NCBI GenBank assembly: GCA_015680905.1
Contig: CM027380.1
Coordinates: forward strand, 17,502,001 to 17,566,000
DNA length: 64,000 nucleotides
Direction: 5' to 3'
Source: Coptis chinensis
Lineage: Eukaryota; Streptophyta; Magnoliopsida; Ranunculales; Ranunculaceae
Of this stretch, positions 36,901 through 43,153 are shown one piece after another. The first letter of the stretch is position 1. Every line of letters starts with the position of its first letter. Under the pieces are notes generated by a model that saw only the letters and a program-made list of their open reading frames with translations, did not search any database and was not told the DNA's origin. A program made the translations under genes and the position numbers.

Positions 36901-39900
36901 GTGTTATAATCATCTTGGTTATATCAAGAGTCAGATCGGTTCCTCGGATGGTATGAACGATTGCTCTGGATTGATTTTGATGATTTTCGCTGATAGGTTA
37001 CAATATGCGAAATCTGCCATTCTTGTTTTTTCTTTGGTTGAATATGCTCCGATTTCTACCAAATTTTGGGGCTCTTGACGGTGTGGAAGACGCAGCATCG
37101 GCATCATTCGTTTGTATTTTCATTCCTTTGTCTAGTTGCTTATGCAAGTTGTTGTTATGTTCCTTCTCTCTTATGAACCTTTGACGCATCATTTTTAATG
37201 TAATGTAGTCATGACCTATCTCCCTATTTAATTTTCTGGATCTAGATCATTTGCATTTGTAGGGGTGGTCATCGAGTTGAGCGAGCCGAGTATTGGCATG
37301 CTCAGATTCGGCTCGTGAGTTTTCGAGTCGAGTTCGAGCCGAGCTCAAACTCAAGGTCGAGCTCCACTTTGTGCTCAAACTCGACTCATTTTGAATTACA
37401 ATAAGCTCGAGCTCGACTCGTTTTACAAAACGAGCTCGAGTGAACTAGAGACTCGTAGCTCGTGAGCTGAATCTAAGACAAGAACTATTTTTTTTTAAAA
37501 ATAAAAAGAGAAAAAACACAAGACGCGCAGTTGAGAAATCATATATGAAACACCACAATTATGCTCAAAACTGATTCATTGAAAGATATATCAATTATCA
37601 GTGACTCATAAAGTCCCTGACAACTACAACATACGAAGCTGTCTGCATATAACTTGTACATGAATAAAAAAAAGCTAATTTACAATCCAAACAAAGAATA
37701 ACACTGATCACTAAAATTACACTTTGTACTTGAATCCTCCCAATGTGAGATTGACAAAAATTACAGACAAGAGTAATCACTGATACAATCAAGAAATGAG
37801 CTATGGCCCGAGTATAACAAACCCGAGTATAACAAACGAAGAGCTCCAGGCTTCACATACTCTTTCCTATATTGACAACTAGTGTTATTCAAAAACCTTT
37901 TCTTCTGCAGTTCTGCTGCACAAAACATCTCAGTTTTTGAGAGCCGCCTCTAAGTTTTGGTGCTTTGGCTATTTTTTAGGGTTTTACCTTGTGGGTTAAT
38001 GTGTTTATGGGCCTGGGTATTTTTTGTATCATATATGATATATAGAAAAAATAATAATAATAAAATAATGAGTAGCTCGCGAGCTACTTAACTCTCAGAT
38101 CTGAACTTCGAACTTCGAAACGAGCCTAAAACTAAACTCATATTTGACTCATATTTTTTCATGAGCGAGCACGAGCCGATCTCAAAACGAGCCGAGCACC
38201 GAGTTACTCACGAGCACCGAGTCTCATGACCAGCCCTATGCATTTGTAGTATCTAGATCCTGAAAATGAGAAGTTGGAGCCTGAGGTCGTGTATGTTTAG
38301 ATCTTTGGTTGTCGACACTTGTTGTTGTGAAGGTGAGCTTGATCTAGAGGATTTTGGTGATCTAGCTAGTGGAGTTTGAATGATTGGAACTTCAAGATTT
38401 GGTAAGTTGTTCTCATCTTGTTGTTGTGCTCTTGTATTCTTGCTTACTTGAGATCTTGTAGTAGTCGCCATTAATGGAGCTTGGAGGAGAAAACGTGGAA
38501 GAAGGTCCGTTGGTAAGAACCATAGACGTCGCCAATTATGTTTTGGTAGAACTCCCCCAAACACACCAATGATTTCGTTAGGGAGGTTGTTGTAATGAAT
38601 TGTTGAGACTATACCACAAAAGCTACCTATGTATCCGAATCGTTTTCCGGAATCAAGTCTCTCAAATCAACGTAGTTCTTTGTTTCAAAGGAATGTGGTA
38701 TTTATAGGATAATAATGAAAAATATTATTTCATTAATTATTAGAAAATATTATATAATTATATAAAGTCTTAATATATAAGCATATCTTGACAAATATGT
38801 TTTCTAAATCTGAACCTGATATATCTAGCTTATGGTGCTATAATTTTGGGCAGAGCAGATATGCCATAATTTTGGGACTGGCAGGCATGCCATAATTATA
38901 GGCGGCGCTAGCATGCCATAATTTTGGGCAGCATTGGCATGCCATAATTTTGGGCGGCGTTGGCACACCAGAACTTTGGGCGGCGCTGACATGCCATAGT
39001 TTTGGGTATCGTACATAGTAGTGAGTGGCGCTATAATGGTAACCACCGATAGTTGTTGTTTATATGGGTGCAGATATGGTGGCACATACAATTACCTTAC
39101 TTATATTTGACAATTTCATCTGTCCCGGTGACGTGTTTGTCTTGCATTTGAGAGTTTGTTTAGTGCATAGTTGCTTACAACTCAAAATGTGCGATCAAAT
39201 TCCATTTTAGAAAGACTAACAAATCTCCAAGAATCTCCAAGTGAGAGTGAACCAGAACATGCTGCATGTGTACGTAAAGTGTTAACTAGCCAAATGTGTC
39301 TGTAGTCTGATTAGATGCTTTAAGAATCATGTATGGTGAGCATACATGATGAGCATATCCTGAATGATGTGATAATTACAACTAGCAAAAGCTAGGGTGC
39401 TGTTTACCTGTATCGTTGCAACTGCTTCCACAGCACCAGCAGCTCCTAATAGGTGACCAATCATTGATTTTGTTGAGTTCACTTTTAGCTGCAAAACTTA
39501 TCATTGTAAGGCAAGTTGTTCTGATTGTAAAGAGAGGTAAGAACCAGATAAGAACTTGACTTCCTTCACTTACTTCAGGGTTCTGCCCAAAACAACGGGC
39601 AAGTGCATGGTACTCTAAAACGTCCTCAGCTTTTGTTGATGTGGCATGAGCGTTTATGTAGTTGACATCTTCTCTGGCTACCCCAGATTGAGCCAAGGCA
39701 TTCTCCATGCAAAGAGTTATACCCGCCCCTGCTTTTCCAAATTAAAAATCAGAGTCGATAGTTGATGCTTGGGACACATATATACTGTACTAGCATAGAT
39801 GATCCCTCAAGTACACTAATAAGGCTAGAGCCCTGCTTAATAATTTCTTTGCGCTTACCATTGTCTTTATAGATTGGAACTAAAGTTAAGATTTAAACCT

Positions 39901-41351
39901 TCAGGATGAGGCTGGGTCACATGATAAGAATCACAGCTAATGCTTCCACCTAAGAATTCCGCGTAGATGTTTGCCCCCCTCCTCTTGGAATTGCCAAGAA
40001 AGGATTTAAAGCTCTTTGAAATTCCAAAAAAATCAGATAAAACGATACCTTAGATGAGTTATTACCTTCGCATGTTCTAGTTCTTCTAAAAGAAGAGCAC
40101 CAGCCCCTTCTCCCATAACAAATCCATCACGATCCTGTTAATCCCAATACTGTTTATCAGGTTCAGAAACTTCAAATACAAGTTGGTTAAACAATAGTAT
40201 GTCAAACAATATTATGCAACACAAGAAAAGTGAAATCTTTGATTTGCAGGTGCCAACTAGCAAAGTCGGTAAAACCTTGGGGTGATGATACCAGAAGTCT
40301 GAGGCTCGAATCCCGCCAGCATCAAAGAGTTACTGATCTCATTTAAAACAGGATTGCCAAAAAAAAAAAAAAAAAATCTTTGATTTGCAGATTAATAGCA
40401 TTTAGAAAAAATTTGTGACTGATATACAAAATACACACATGCACATCTACAGCTGATTTTGAGCTCTGACTAAAAACCCTTAACCAATACCTCACTTGTG
40501 GTACAAAAGAAAATATGCATAGTAAATCTCTTTTTGTACACAAAACATTTACATGGTGCAAGTCCTACGTTTTAGATTGGTTACTAAAGTCTTTGTTCAG
40601 AAATGAAATGGCATCTGAATTTTTAACTTTTGTCATTAAATTTAAAACGTGGAAAGAAGCATAACACAGAATCTAAGAAAAAAATGGAAGCTAATATTTA
40701 CAATATCACAAGGTCGTGAAGCTTTAGTTGGATCAGCATTCCTCTGTGAAAGAGCTCGGCACGCCGTGAAACCTCCCAAGCCTGCAACAAGCATTCAACA
40801 AACAGGAAATGACGATCTCATTCTTCACAAAGTGGTGTCGATGAGAACAAAAAGAGAGAGGGAAGTTCCGAGTACAAATGGGAACGATCATGGAATCAGA
40901 GCCACCACAAAGCATCATGTCCTACAAAGTGCCAGTTCATTAATAGACGAATCGGCAACATCTTTATTTTCCTATTAGGAGTAAGAAAGTAATTTGTTTC
41001 TTAAGCACTAAAGAGCAAATGTTTATTTGGTGATACTGAGTTATTGACTATCCTAAACGAAGCAAAAAAACTTACAGCATCGTTTGCCGCGTTTAGTATA
41101 CAAAAGTTACTTGTTGCGCAAGCAGTTGAAATTGAATAATTAGGGCCCATCCATCCCTGATAAGCAACGCAAGAGAGTGAAGAGACATTTAGAAGCTCGA
41201 ACGGAGAAATACAAATCAAGATTAGCAGATTATCTTTTACCAGATCCATTGCTAGAATGGCAGAACCCATATTTGTTGTAGCAAATGGTACCCCAAAAGG
41301 ATTTATCTTCTTATATGATGTCCTCAAAGCTTCCAAATTATCACTGACCAT
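15648..41351 (-). CDS. 3-oxoacyl-ACP synthase II (KAS II/FAB1-like), 10 C-terminal exons, 23-kb intron
   Basis: KAS II extends plastid 16:0-ACP to 18:0-ACP by condensing it with malonyl-ACP. Ten GT-AG exons on the minus strand are: 41351-41241, 41156-41076, 40921-40876, 40781-40702, 40134-40066, 39983-39899, 39728-39574, 39488-39408, 15956-15897 and 15770-15648. Joined they stay open for 296 codons and end in TGA. The catalytic Cys ('STACATSN'), first His ('NAHATST') and second His ('[12 protein letters not shown]') are all visible; 'FGQNPE' and 'LAMDLGWMGPN' favour KAS II over KAS I. The transit peptide and N-terminal half are not found and may lie beyond 64 kb. Oddities: 'NAANHIIRGEA' of the family is shortened to 'NAANDA', 'RPWD' is 'RPCD', 'IGLGGF' is 'ICLGGF' and 'NSFGFGG' is 'NSSGFGG'. 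It may be a drifting paralogue or young pseudogene. The intron between exons eight and nine holds the E1 nest. Confidence 0.82.
15957..16380. other. Intron sequence between KAS II exon nine and E1
   Basis: The downstream remnant of the original intron before the transposon nest begins at 16386. Non-coding; a T/C-rich acceptor region precedes exon nine. Confidence 0.6.
16386..16910 (-). repeat. 3' LTR of E1
   Basis: On the minus strand it runs TGTATGTGTCACC...to...CAAACA (TG...CA). It shares the layout of the E2 LTRs: a conserved head, a minisatellite of CCCAAAATTATGGC-type units (16690-16835), then a TATA region and the 'TACATAGGC' motif before the end. At 525 bp it is shorter than the E2 LTRs because the minisatellite has fewer units. 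Confidence 0.88.
16956..17655. mobile_element. Mini-CACTA element, TSD GAA
   Basis: Starts CACTACACTATAAG and ends CTTTTCTAGTGTAGTG, an inverted CACTACACTA terminus. GAA flanks both sides (16953-16955 and 17656-17658), a 3-bp duplication as expected. Subterminal copies of TCCGTTAC/GTAACGG occur on both sides. Without it, the flanks match the uninterrupted sequence in E2 (around 32150-32170), confirming the insertion. At 700 bp with no transposase it depends on an autonomous relative; the TAACGG words are shared with the CACTA element at 43154-49840. Confidence 0.87.
18100..18500 (-). repeat. Tandem repeat in the 3' untranslated region of E1
   Basis: Units of about 50 bp, each with GTAAGGTRTTGCAAACGCAAA, followed by words such as CTCCATGA and TGGATGCGTGGA; about eight copies. 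The same repeat on the opposite strand occurs in E2 at 31383-31750. Position between integrase and 3' LTR matches the hypervariable 3' UTR known in Tat/Ogre elements. Confidence 0.85.
18746..19142 (-). pseudogene. E1 integrase C-terminal fragment
   Basis: Encodes '[20 protein letters not shown]', '[16 protein letters not shown]' and '[13 protein letters not shown]', the C-terminal chromatin/DNA-binding part of a Ty3/gypsy integrase. The zinc-binding and DDE catalytic core are absent: at about 19142 the sequence jumps directly to the early RNase H region ('[16 protein letters not shown]'). An internal deletion therefore removed the rest of RNase H and most of integrase. Confidence 0.85.
19238..20447. 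mobile_element. Solo LTR (Copia-like), TSD TGGTG
   Basis: Starts TGTAGGAACC and ends CCTTATCA, with TGGTG exactly duplicated at 19233-19237 and 20448-20452. It splits the E1 polymerase sequence in the middle of '[10 protein letters not shown]'; E2 has the same region uninterrupted (30597-30625). The 1,210 bp contain no coding sequence. TG...CA ends with a 5-bp duplication and no internal region indicate a solo LTR left by unequal recombination. Superfamily and orientation are uncertain. Confidence 0.87.
20453..21364 (-). pseudogene. E1 reverse transcriptase / RNase H (broken)
   Basis: Minus-strand fragments encode '[20 protein letters not shown]', '[19 protein letters not shown]', '[19 protein letters not shown]', the catalytic '[20 protein letters not shown]' (YxDD box) and the connection segment '[20 protein letters not shown]'. 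These are Ty3/gypsy RT motifs in normal order. Frame changes and stops separate the blocks (for example near 20960 and 20645). The RNase H part begins at the left edge, is split by the solo LTR at 19238-20447, then is cut off by the deletion near 19142. Confidence 0.87.
21365..21900 (-). pseudogene. E1 aspartic protease region (broken)
   Basis: Contains '[20 protein letters not shown]' with the ILGR motif of retroviral-type aspartic proteases. The catalytic DTG region expected just upstream is out of frame (around 21960-21990), where the upstream frame continues instead as '[10 protein letters not shown]'. The linker towards RT carries stops. Sequence agrees closely with the protease of E2. 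Confidence 0.75.
21905..23737 (-). pseudogene. E1 gag region (downstream part)
   Basis: The longest open stretch is 323 codons (22876-21905). It covers the end of the retrotransposon gag domain ('[20 protein letters not shown]'), a charged linker and a zinc-knuckle-like '[14 protein letters not shown]' segment (about 22385-22345); a His of the usual C-H-H-C spacing is Leu here. From 22876 to 23737 homology to E2 gag continues but with stops and frame changes. The left-over 5' part of this gag continues at 36914-37251 and 38247-38471 beyond the insertions. Confidence 0.8.
23953..24577 (+). repeat. 5' LTR of E2
   Basis: 625 bp, TGTATGTGCC...ACCCAAACA. Contains the CCCAAAATTATGGC minisatellite (about 24036-24282), a TATA box TATAAATA at 24408-24415 and the 'GATACATAGGC' motif. 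Comparing the segment right of the minisatellite with the 3' LTR by eye gives about seven differences in 290 bp, yet the minisatellite itself differs greatly in unit order and sequence. Confidence 0.92.
24582..24596 (+). other. Primer binding site of E2
   Basis: TGGCGCCGT begins four bases after the LTR end. It complements the 3' end of plant tRNA-Asp over about nine bases, the usual primer of Tat/Athila-type elements. In E1 the same site reads TGGCGACGTC (complement, near 38525-38535), a mutation that would weaken priming. Confidence 0.65.
24645..25086 (+). pseudogene. E2 gag, N-terminal part
   Basis: Starts [12 protein letters not shown] and encodes a Gln/Ser/Arg-rich, low-complexity N-terminus with '[20 protein letters not shown]', a short coiled-coil-like stretch, then '[18 protein letters not shown]'. 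E1 has the same gag start (38471 on the minus strand, [12 protein letters not shown]). The frame is ended by a 2.1-kb insertion after 'NVFNR'. Confidence 0.8.
25098..27210 (+). mobile_element. LTR-like insertion in E2 gag carrying a purine-rich minisatellite
   Basis: Comparison with E1 gag shows that the sequence between 'AACCGAC' (25080) and 'AACCAAG' (27213) is extra. It has a TATA-like GATATAAAAG at 25195 and, near its right end, 'GGGTACGTAGGCAACCC', the motif that lies shortly before the 3' end of the E1/E2 LTRs. This suggests a solo LTR or short non-autonomous element. TG at 25098 and CA at 27207 or 27210 are possible ends, but I could not confirm a 5-bp target duplication. Confidence 0.5.
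25200..27110 (+). repeat. 1.9-kb purine-rich (GGA-type) minisatellite
   Basis: Almost entirely A/G on the plus strand. Two related unit types: one with GGGGAGATCTAGAGAAG and GAGACGTCGGCCAGAGAGG (25400-25720), the other with GAGATGATGTCTCGAGATAA, GGAGATATCTATAGCAGAGA and AGACGACGGCC (25730-26830). Units are about 60-130 bp and imperfect. Long open frames on both strands here are by-products of the repeat. Confidence 0.92.
27220..28152 (+). pseudogene. E2 gag, capsid-like part
   Basis: An Arg/Ser-rich stretch (about 27310-27560, '[20 protein letters not shown]') precedes the retrotransposon gag domain: '[20 protein letters not shown]' and '[20 protein letters not shown]' up to 28149. A stop codon at 28150-28152 interrupts the domain; the same frame then continues with '[19 protein letters not shown]'. 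A frame change near 27560-27712 separates the two halves. Confidence 0.82.
28153..29054 (+). pseudogene. E2 gag, C-terminal part with zinc knuckle
   Basis: Continues gag after the stop: '[20 protein letters not shown]', then a frame change near 28310 into a 219-codon open stretch (28395-29054). That stretch holds '[20 protein letters not shown]', a C-H-H-C zinc-knuckle-like motif, and '[19 protein letters not shown]'. It ends in TGA at 29052, 12 bp before the protease frame. Corresponds residue by residue to E1 22876-21905, where the His of the knuckle is lost. Confidence 0.82.
29067..29360 (+). pseudogene. E2 aspartic protease domain
   Basis: '[12 protein letters not shown]' carries the DTG/S catalytic motif and '[15 protein letters not shown]' the downstream ILGR motif, about 75 residues apart as in Ty3/gypsy proteases. 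The protease frame itself is open (29067-29828) and leads into RT, but the frame in front of it ends in a stop, so it would not be made as a fusion with gag. In E1 the DTG segment is out of frame. Confidence 0.83.
29719..31105 (+). pseudogene. E2 reverse transcriptase and RNase H (broken)
   Basis: RT motifs in order: '[11 protein letters not shown]' then a stop at 29826, '[19 protein letters not shown]', '[20 protein letters not shown]', a frame change near 30120, '[17 protein letters not shown]', '[10 protein letters not shown]' (YxDD, catalytic Asp pair retained), '[19 protein letters not shown]', a stop at 30407 and the connection region. RNase H starts around 30630 ('[20 protein letters not shown]') and runs to '[20 protein letters not shown]' with another stop near 30781. 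Catalytic Asp residues can be seen in RT, but at least four breaks make it inactive. Confidence 0.87.
31106..31188 (+). pseudogene. E2 truncated archaeal-type RNase H
   Basis: After a Pro/Glu-rich linker the frame encodes '[20 protein letters not shown]' and stops nine codons later. A second RNase H starting YTDGS, placed after the first, is the mark of the Tat lineage. Only the first beta-strands remain; the rest of the domain and integrase are missing, and sequence passes straight into the 3' untranslated region. Confidence 0.78.
31383..31750 (+). repeat. Tandem repeat in the 3' untranslated region of E2
   Basis: About eight units of 38-50 bp with CATGGAGTTTGCRTTT, CAACACCTCTCTC and CATGCACCAAAAAG. 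It is the plus-strand counterpart of the array in E1 at 18100-18500; copy number and unit length differ between the two. Short open frames across it are artefacts of the repeat. Confidence 0.88.
32181..32194 (+). other. Polypurine tract of E2
   Basis: CAAAGAGGGGGCGG directly precedes the 3' LTR, the place for plus-strand priming. E1 carries the same tract (complement of 16911-16924) with small changes. Confidence 0.75.
32195..32820 (+). repeat. 3' LTR of E2
   Basis: 626 bp, TGTATGTGCC...ACCCAAACA. TATA box at 32651-32658. The minisatellite (about 32278-32521) has about ten CCCAAAATTATGGCGTGCC-type units, more regular than those of the 5' LTR. It contains 'GGATACGTAGGCAGCC' intact where the 5' LTR has two changes. 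Confidence 0.92.
34007..34351 (-). repeat. Tandem repeat inside LTR B
   Basis: Four to five units of about 76 bp, each made of 'GGTCATTCATGGCACATTCA', 'ATGAATACCTTGGGTCATTC' and 'CCGCCACATTCAAGGAATAC'. Within each unit the two halves are themselves related (GGTCATTC...CACATTCAA...GAATAC). Position in the LTR matches the repeat at 55890-56035 in LTR C. Confidence 0.9.
36914..37251 (-). pseudogene. E1 gag fragment between LTR B and the hAT element
   Basis: Encodes '[20 protein letters not shown]' and '[15 protein letters not shown]', matching E2 gag at about 24930-25060. It continues at 38247-38471 on the far side of the hAT element (start [12 protein letters not shown] at 38471) and at 23737 on the far side of LTR B. 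The three pieces make one interrupted gag. Confidence 0.85.
37260..38238. mobile_element. Non-autonomous hAT element, TSD TGCATTTG
   Basis: Left end TAGGGGTGGTCATCGAG; right end is the complement of TAGGGCTGGTCATGAG. TGCATTTG is exactly duplicated at 37252-37259 and 38239-38246. The ends contain many GAGCTCGAGCTCG/CGAGCCGAGC words (37270-37450 and 38130-38220), a dense subterminal repeat. The 979-bp element encodes no transposase. It interrupts E1 gag. Confidence 0.9.
38539..39090 (-). repeat. 5' LTR of E1
   Basis: 552 bp; minus-strand TGTATGTGCC...ACCAAAACA. TATA box TATAAATA is the complement of 38699-38706. The minisatellite (38832-39005) has seven or so units. The adjoining primer site has a C-to-A change. 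Sequence differs from the 3' LTR at many positions, consistent with an older insertion than E2. Confidence 0.88.
39096..39407. other. Intron sequence between E1 and KAS II exon eight
   Basis: The upstream remnant of the original KAS II intron. It begins with the GTAAACA donor (complement of 39401-39407) and has no gene or repeat. Confidence 0.6.
39408..41351 (-). CDS. KAS II-like gene, upstream block of eight exons
   Basis: Contains the eight exons upstream of the giant intron, each with GT donor and AG acceptor and phases that fit. In order they encode '[19 protein letters not shown]', the active-site Cys exon, '[13 protein letters not shown]', '[20 protein letters not shown]', '[20 protein letters not shown]', '[16 protein letters not shown]', the '[10 protein letters not shown]' exon and the '[19 protein letters not shown]' exon. 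The third exon ends in T before its GTACTC donor where the family codon is Gly, giving Cys and a weaker donor context. The 5' neighbour is the LTR of E3 at 41418, inserted in the preceding intron. Confidence 0.82.
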
Positions 41352-41417
41352 CTGTTCAGACCAAAGCCAATGGTCGTCATCAAATATCAAAGATTAATAT
41401 CTTACATGCATAAATAC

Positions 41418-41956
41418 TGTAAAGGCGGGTTTTGGTTTTCCTTTACATACCATGGAAGAGAGGAAGATGGGTTTGGGTTTTGGAGAGACCGAGTTCGCTA
41501 ATGAGCGAGCTGCCTACGTATCCTCTCTTGATTTTTTTAGGGGAGAGAAGAATCAGGTCTCACGTAGTTCAAGTAGGTAGTATTTATAGGCCTAAAGGAG
41601 TGTTGATCCTTGAGACACGTGTACTCTCTTGTACATATGTAGGGTGGAGATTATGAATGTGTGTTAGGTTGGTTTTAGTAGGAGTTGTGTGCTGATTGGG
41701 AGTGGGTGCGGTAGTCCATATTTTCCTGTGATGGGATGTAAATGTAAGATTTTGGTGATGATTACATCTGGTGGTGTTTTTATCCGAGGTTAAATACTCC
41801 AAATCATCTATTCGTCTTGAGATATTTTTGAACGAGCTTAAGCGTACCACCTACATGAAGGGAGCTGCTCACAGATCGGTCTTGGAGGTCGATGTCTTGA
41901 GTTCGCTTATGCTTCGCGTGTGTAATATTCCTTAATGAGGATATTACTCCCCTACA
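41418..41956 (-). repeat. E3: 3' LTR of a third retrotransposon, in the next KAS II intron
   Basis: On the minus strand it runs TGTAGGGGAGTAATATCC...GCCTTTACA. It has a TATAAATA box (complement near 41578-41585) and 'GGATACGTAGGCAGC' close to the end, the same LTR grammar as E1/E2, though the sequences otherwise differ. The likely target pentamer on the left is AATAC (41413-41417); its partner is not in the window. It lies 66 bp upstream of KAS II exon 41351-41241. Confidence 0.72.
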
Positions 41957-41970
41957 CAACCCCCTCTCAG
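41957..41970 (-). other. Polypurine tract of E3
   Basis: Complement reads CTGAGAGGGGGTTG immediately before the LTR start, which fixes E3's orientation as minus. Confidence 0.6.
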
Positions 41971-42486
41971 TAGATTGTTTACGTCCATGGAAGCGATCTG
42001 TTGAAAGAAAAACGGAAGTACGTGTGGAGCATGAGCGAGCTATGGTGAACGATCTGACTGAGATGTCGTAAAGTTTGAATCTTGTGGCATGATGATTTGG
42101 CGGGAAAAGGAAATTGGCACATGATTGGCGCGTGACAGAATCGTAGCAGTTGGTAAAGAAATGTGTCGCCGCGTTATTCGGAACTTTGAAAAGGCAGGTC
42201 CTTGGAACACGTGTGCGGGCTATGGCATAGACTGTAATCATAACTTCTTGGTAACTGAACGGGCGGTTGCACAAAATCAAATTTGGGACACTCGAAAAAG
42301 TATTTCCTGTTTCCTTCTCCAGCAAAAAACGCAAGCTAGGGTTTCTCAGGTGAGTGCTTCTGCTGCTGCTGCCTTTTCATTTTCAATTTTGTTTTCCTCT
42401 TGTTCAAGTGCGATTTATTGAGTAGGTAGGTCAGTGTTAGGCTGTAGGGTTTAAGCTTGGGTAGTTGATAAGAAGGAGACGTCGTA

Positions 42487-43153
42487 ATGTCTGATTCTGA
42501 TGATACTCGGTCTGAAGAGGTTCGGGAGGTCTCATTAAGTTGTGGTGAGTATGAGGATGATAAGGAAGAATCGGTGAATCTTGACATTCAGGTTGGGTGG
42601 GAAGAGGAAGTTAGGGTAGACGAGGGTAATACACGATCTGGGTCAAAAGGTGCTGTGGCCAGCACGTCAGGTCGAGGGGAGGGTTTGTCGTCAAGTGGGT
42701 TGCTCCCTAGGACGGTGGATCGTCGTGCTGCGAGGTCGTTCCTCGAGCTAAGGGCAGCTTATGGGATCAACGTTCCCGATCTGGAGATATACGAACCACG
42801 GTTGAGTGAAAACATACGTAGTGAGGAGTACAACCCGCCGAATGGTGGGGTAATCATTTGTGAGGGCCAACTGAGAGCGTATATGCAAATACCATTCTCA
42901 AAACTGGTTTGTGACTTCTTGGCTCATTGTTGGAAGTCTCCCTGTCAGTTTGTTGGTAACACCTGGCGACTGTTTAGGGTGTTCGACCTGTTGAATGTGA
43001 GTGGGGAATACCACATAGGGGTATCCGACATAATATAGCATAATGTTGTGAGGCGATCTGGTAATCTGAACTTTAGTTTGCAAACTATGATGACGCGTTC
43101 TACTGTGATTGACGGTGTAAGCAACGAGGCCTGGACAAAGAGGCCGTTGCTGC
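42487..43153 (+). pseudogene. Antisense ORF of E3, N-terminal part (putative gypsy-type transposon protein)
   Basis: Opens MSDSDDTRSEEVREVSLSCG, an acidic Ser-rich leader, then 'LELRAAYGINVPDLEIYEPR', 'GVIICEGQLRAYMQIPFSKL' and 'LAHCWKSPCQFVGNTWRLFR', matching the plant 'putative gypsy type transposon' domain (PF04195, from memory). A TAG at 43036 ends the first frame; family-like sequence continues ('GVSNEAWTKR') until the CACTA insertion at 43154. It runs opposite to E3's LTR. Tat-lineage elements are known to carry such additional, often antisense, ORFs between integrase and 3' LTR. Its function there is unknown. Confidence 0.72.

Larger units (their letters stand above)
23743..36908 (-). 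mobile_element. LTR B: long solo LTR (TGTCAC/GGTGTTATA ends), TSD ATCAT
   Basis: On the plus strand it begins TGTCACACCCC and ends GAGGTGTTATA, with ATCAT exactly duplicated outside (23738-23742 and 36909-36913). Outside the duplications the E1 gag sequence reads continuously, so this is one insertion in E1. Without the nested E2 and its duplication it is about 4.3 kb. No pol gene or primer site occurs, so it is a solo LTR. The order of features (A/T-rich head, GGCCCAAGC-rich block, tandem repeat, CCGC/GGGCG-rich block) mirrors LTR C at 53485 when read on the minus strand; hence the orientation. One terminal base pair has changed (TA for TG on the minus strand). Confidence 0.83.
16386..39090 (-). 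mobile_element. E1: Tat-like Ty3/gypsy retrotransposon, host of a nested stack
   Basis: Both LTRs are present: 3' LTR at 16386-16910 and 5' LTR at 38539-39090. Flanking pentamers are ATTAG (16381-16385) and ATTAC (39091-39095), a target duplication with one change. Minus-strand order is 5' LTR, mutated primer site, gag, protease, reverse transcriptase, a truncated RNase H/integrase, a tandem-repeat 3' region, a purine tract (complement of 16911-16924), 3' LTR. After subtracting insertions (700-bp CACTA, 1.2-kb solo LTR, 13.2-kb LTR B with E2, 1-kb hAT), E1 is about 7.6 kb. It is the same family as E2. All coding parts are broken. It lies in a KAS II intron, in the gene's own orientation. Confidence 0.87.

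Noticed and set aside
36913..39090. A separate third Tat-like element
   Set aside because: Gag sequence is continuous with 23737 across the ATCAT-flanked LTR B, so this is the 5' part of E1 and not another element.
39382..39708. A single-exon 108-codon reading of the KAS II region
   Set aside because: It reads through a GT-AG intron (39573-39489) into the wrong frame; the spliced model restores KAS II sequence.
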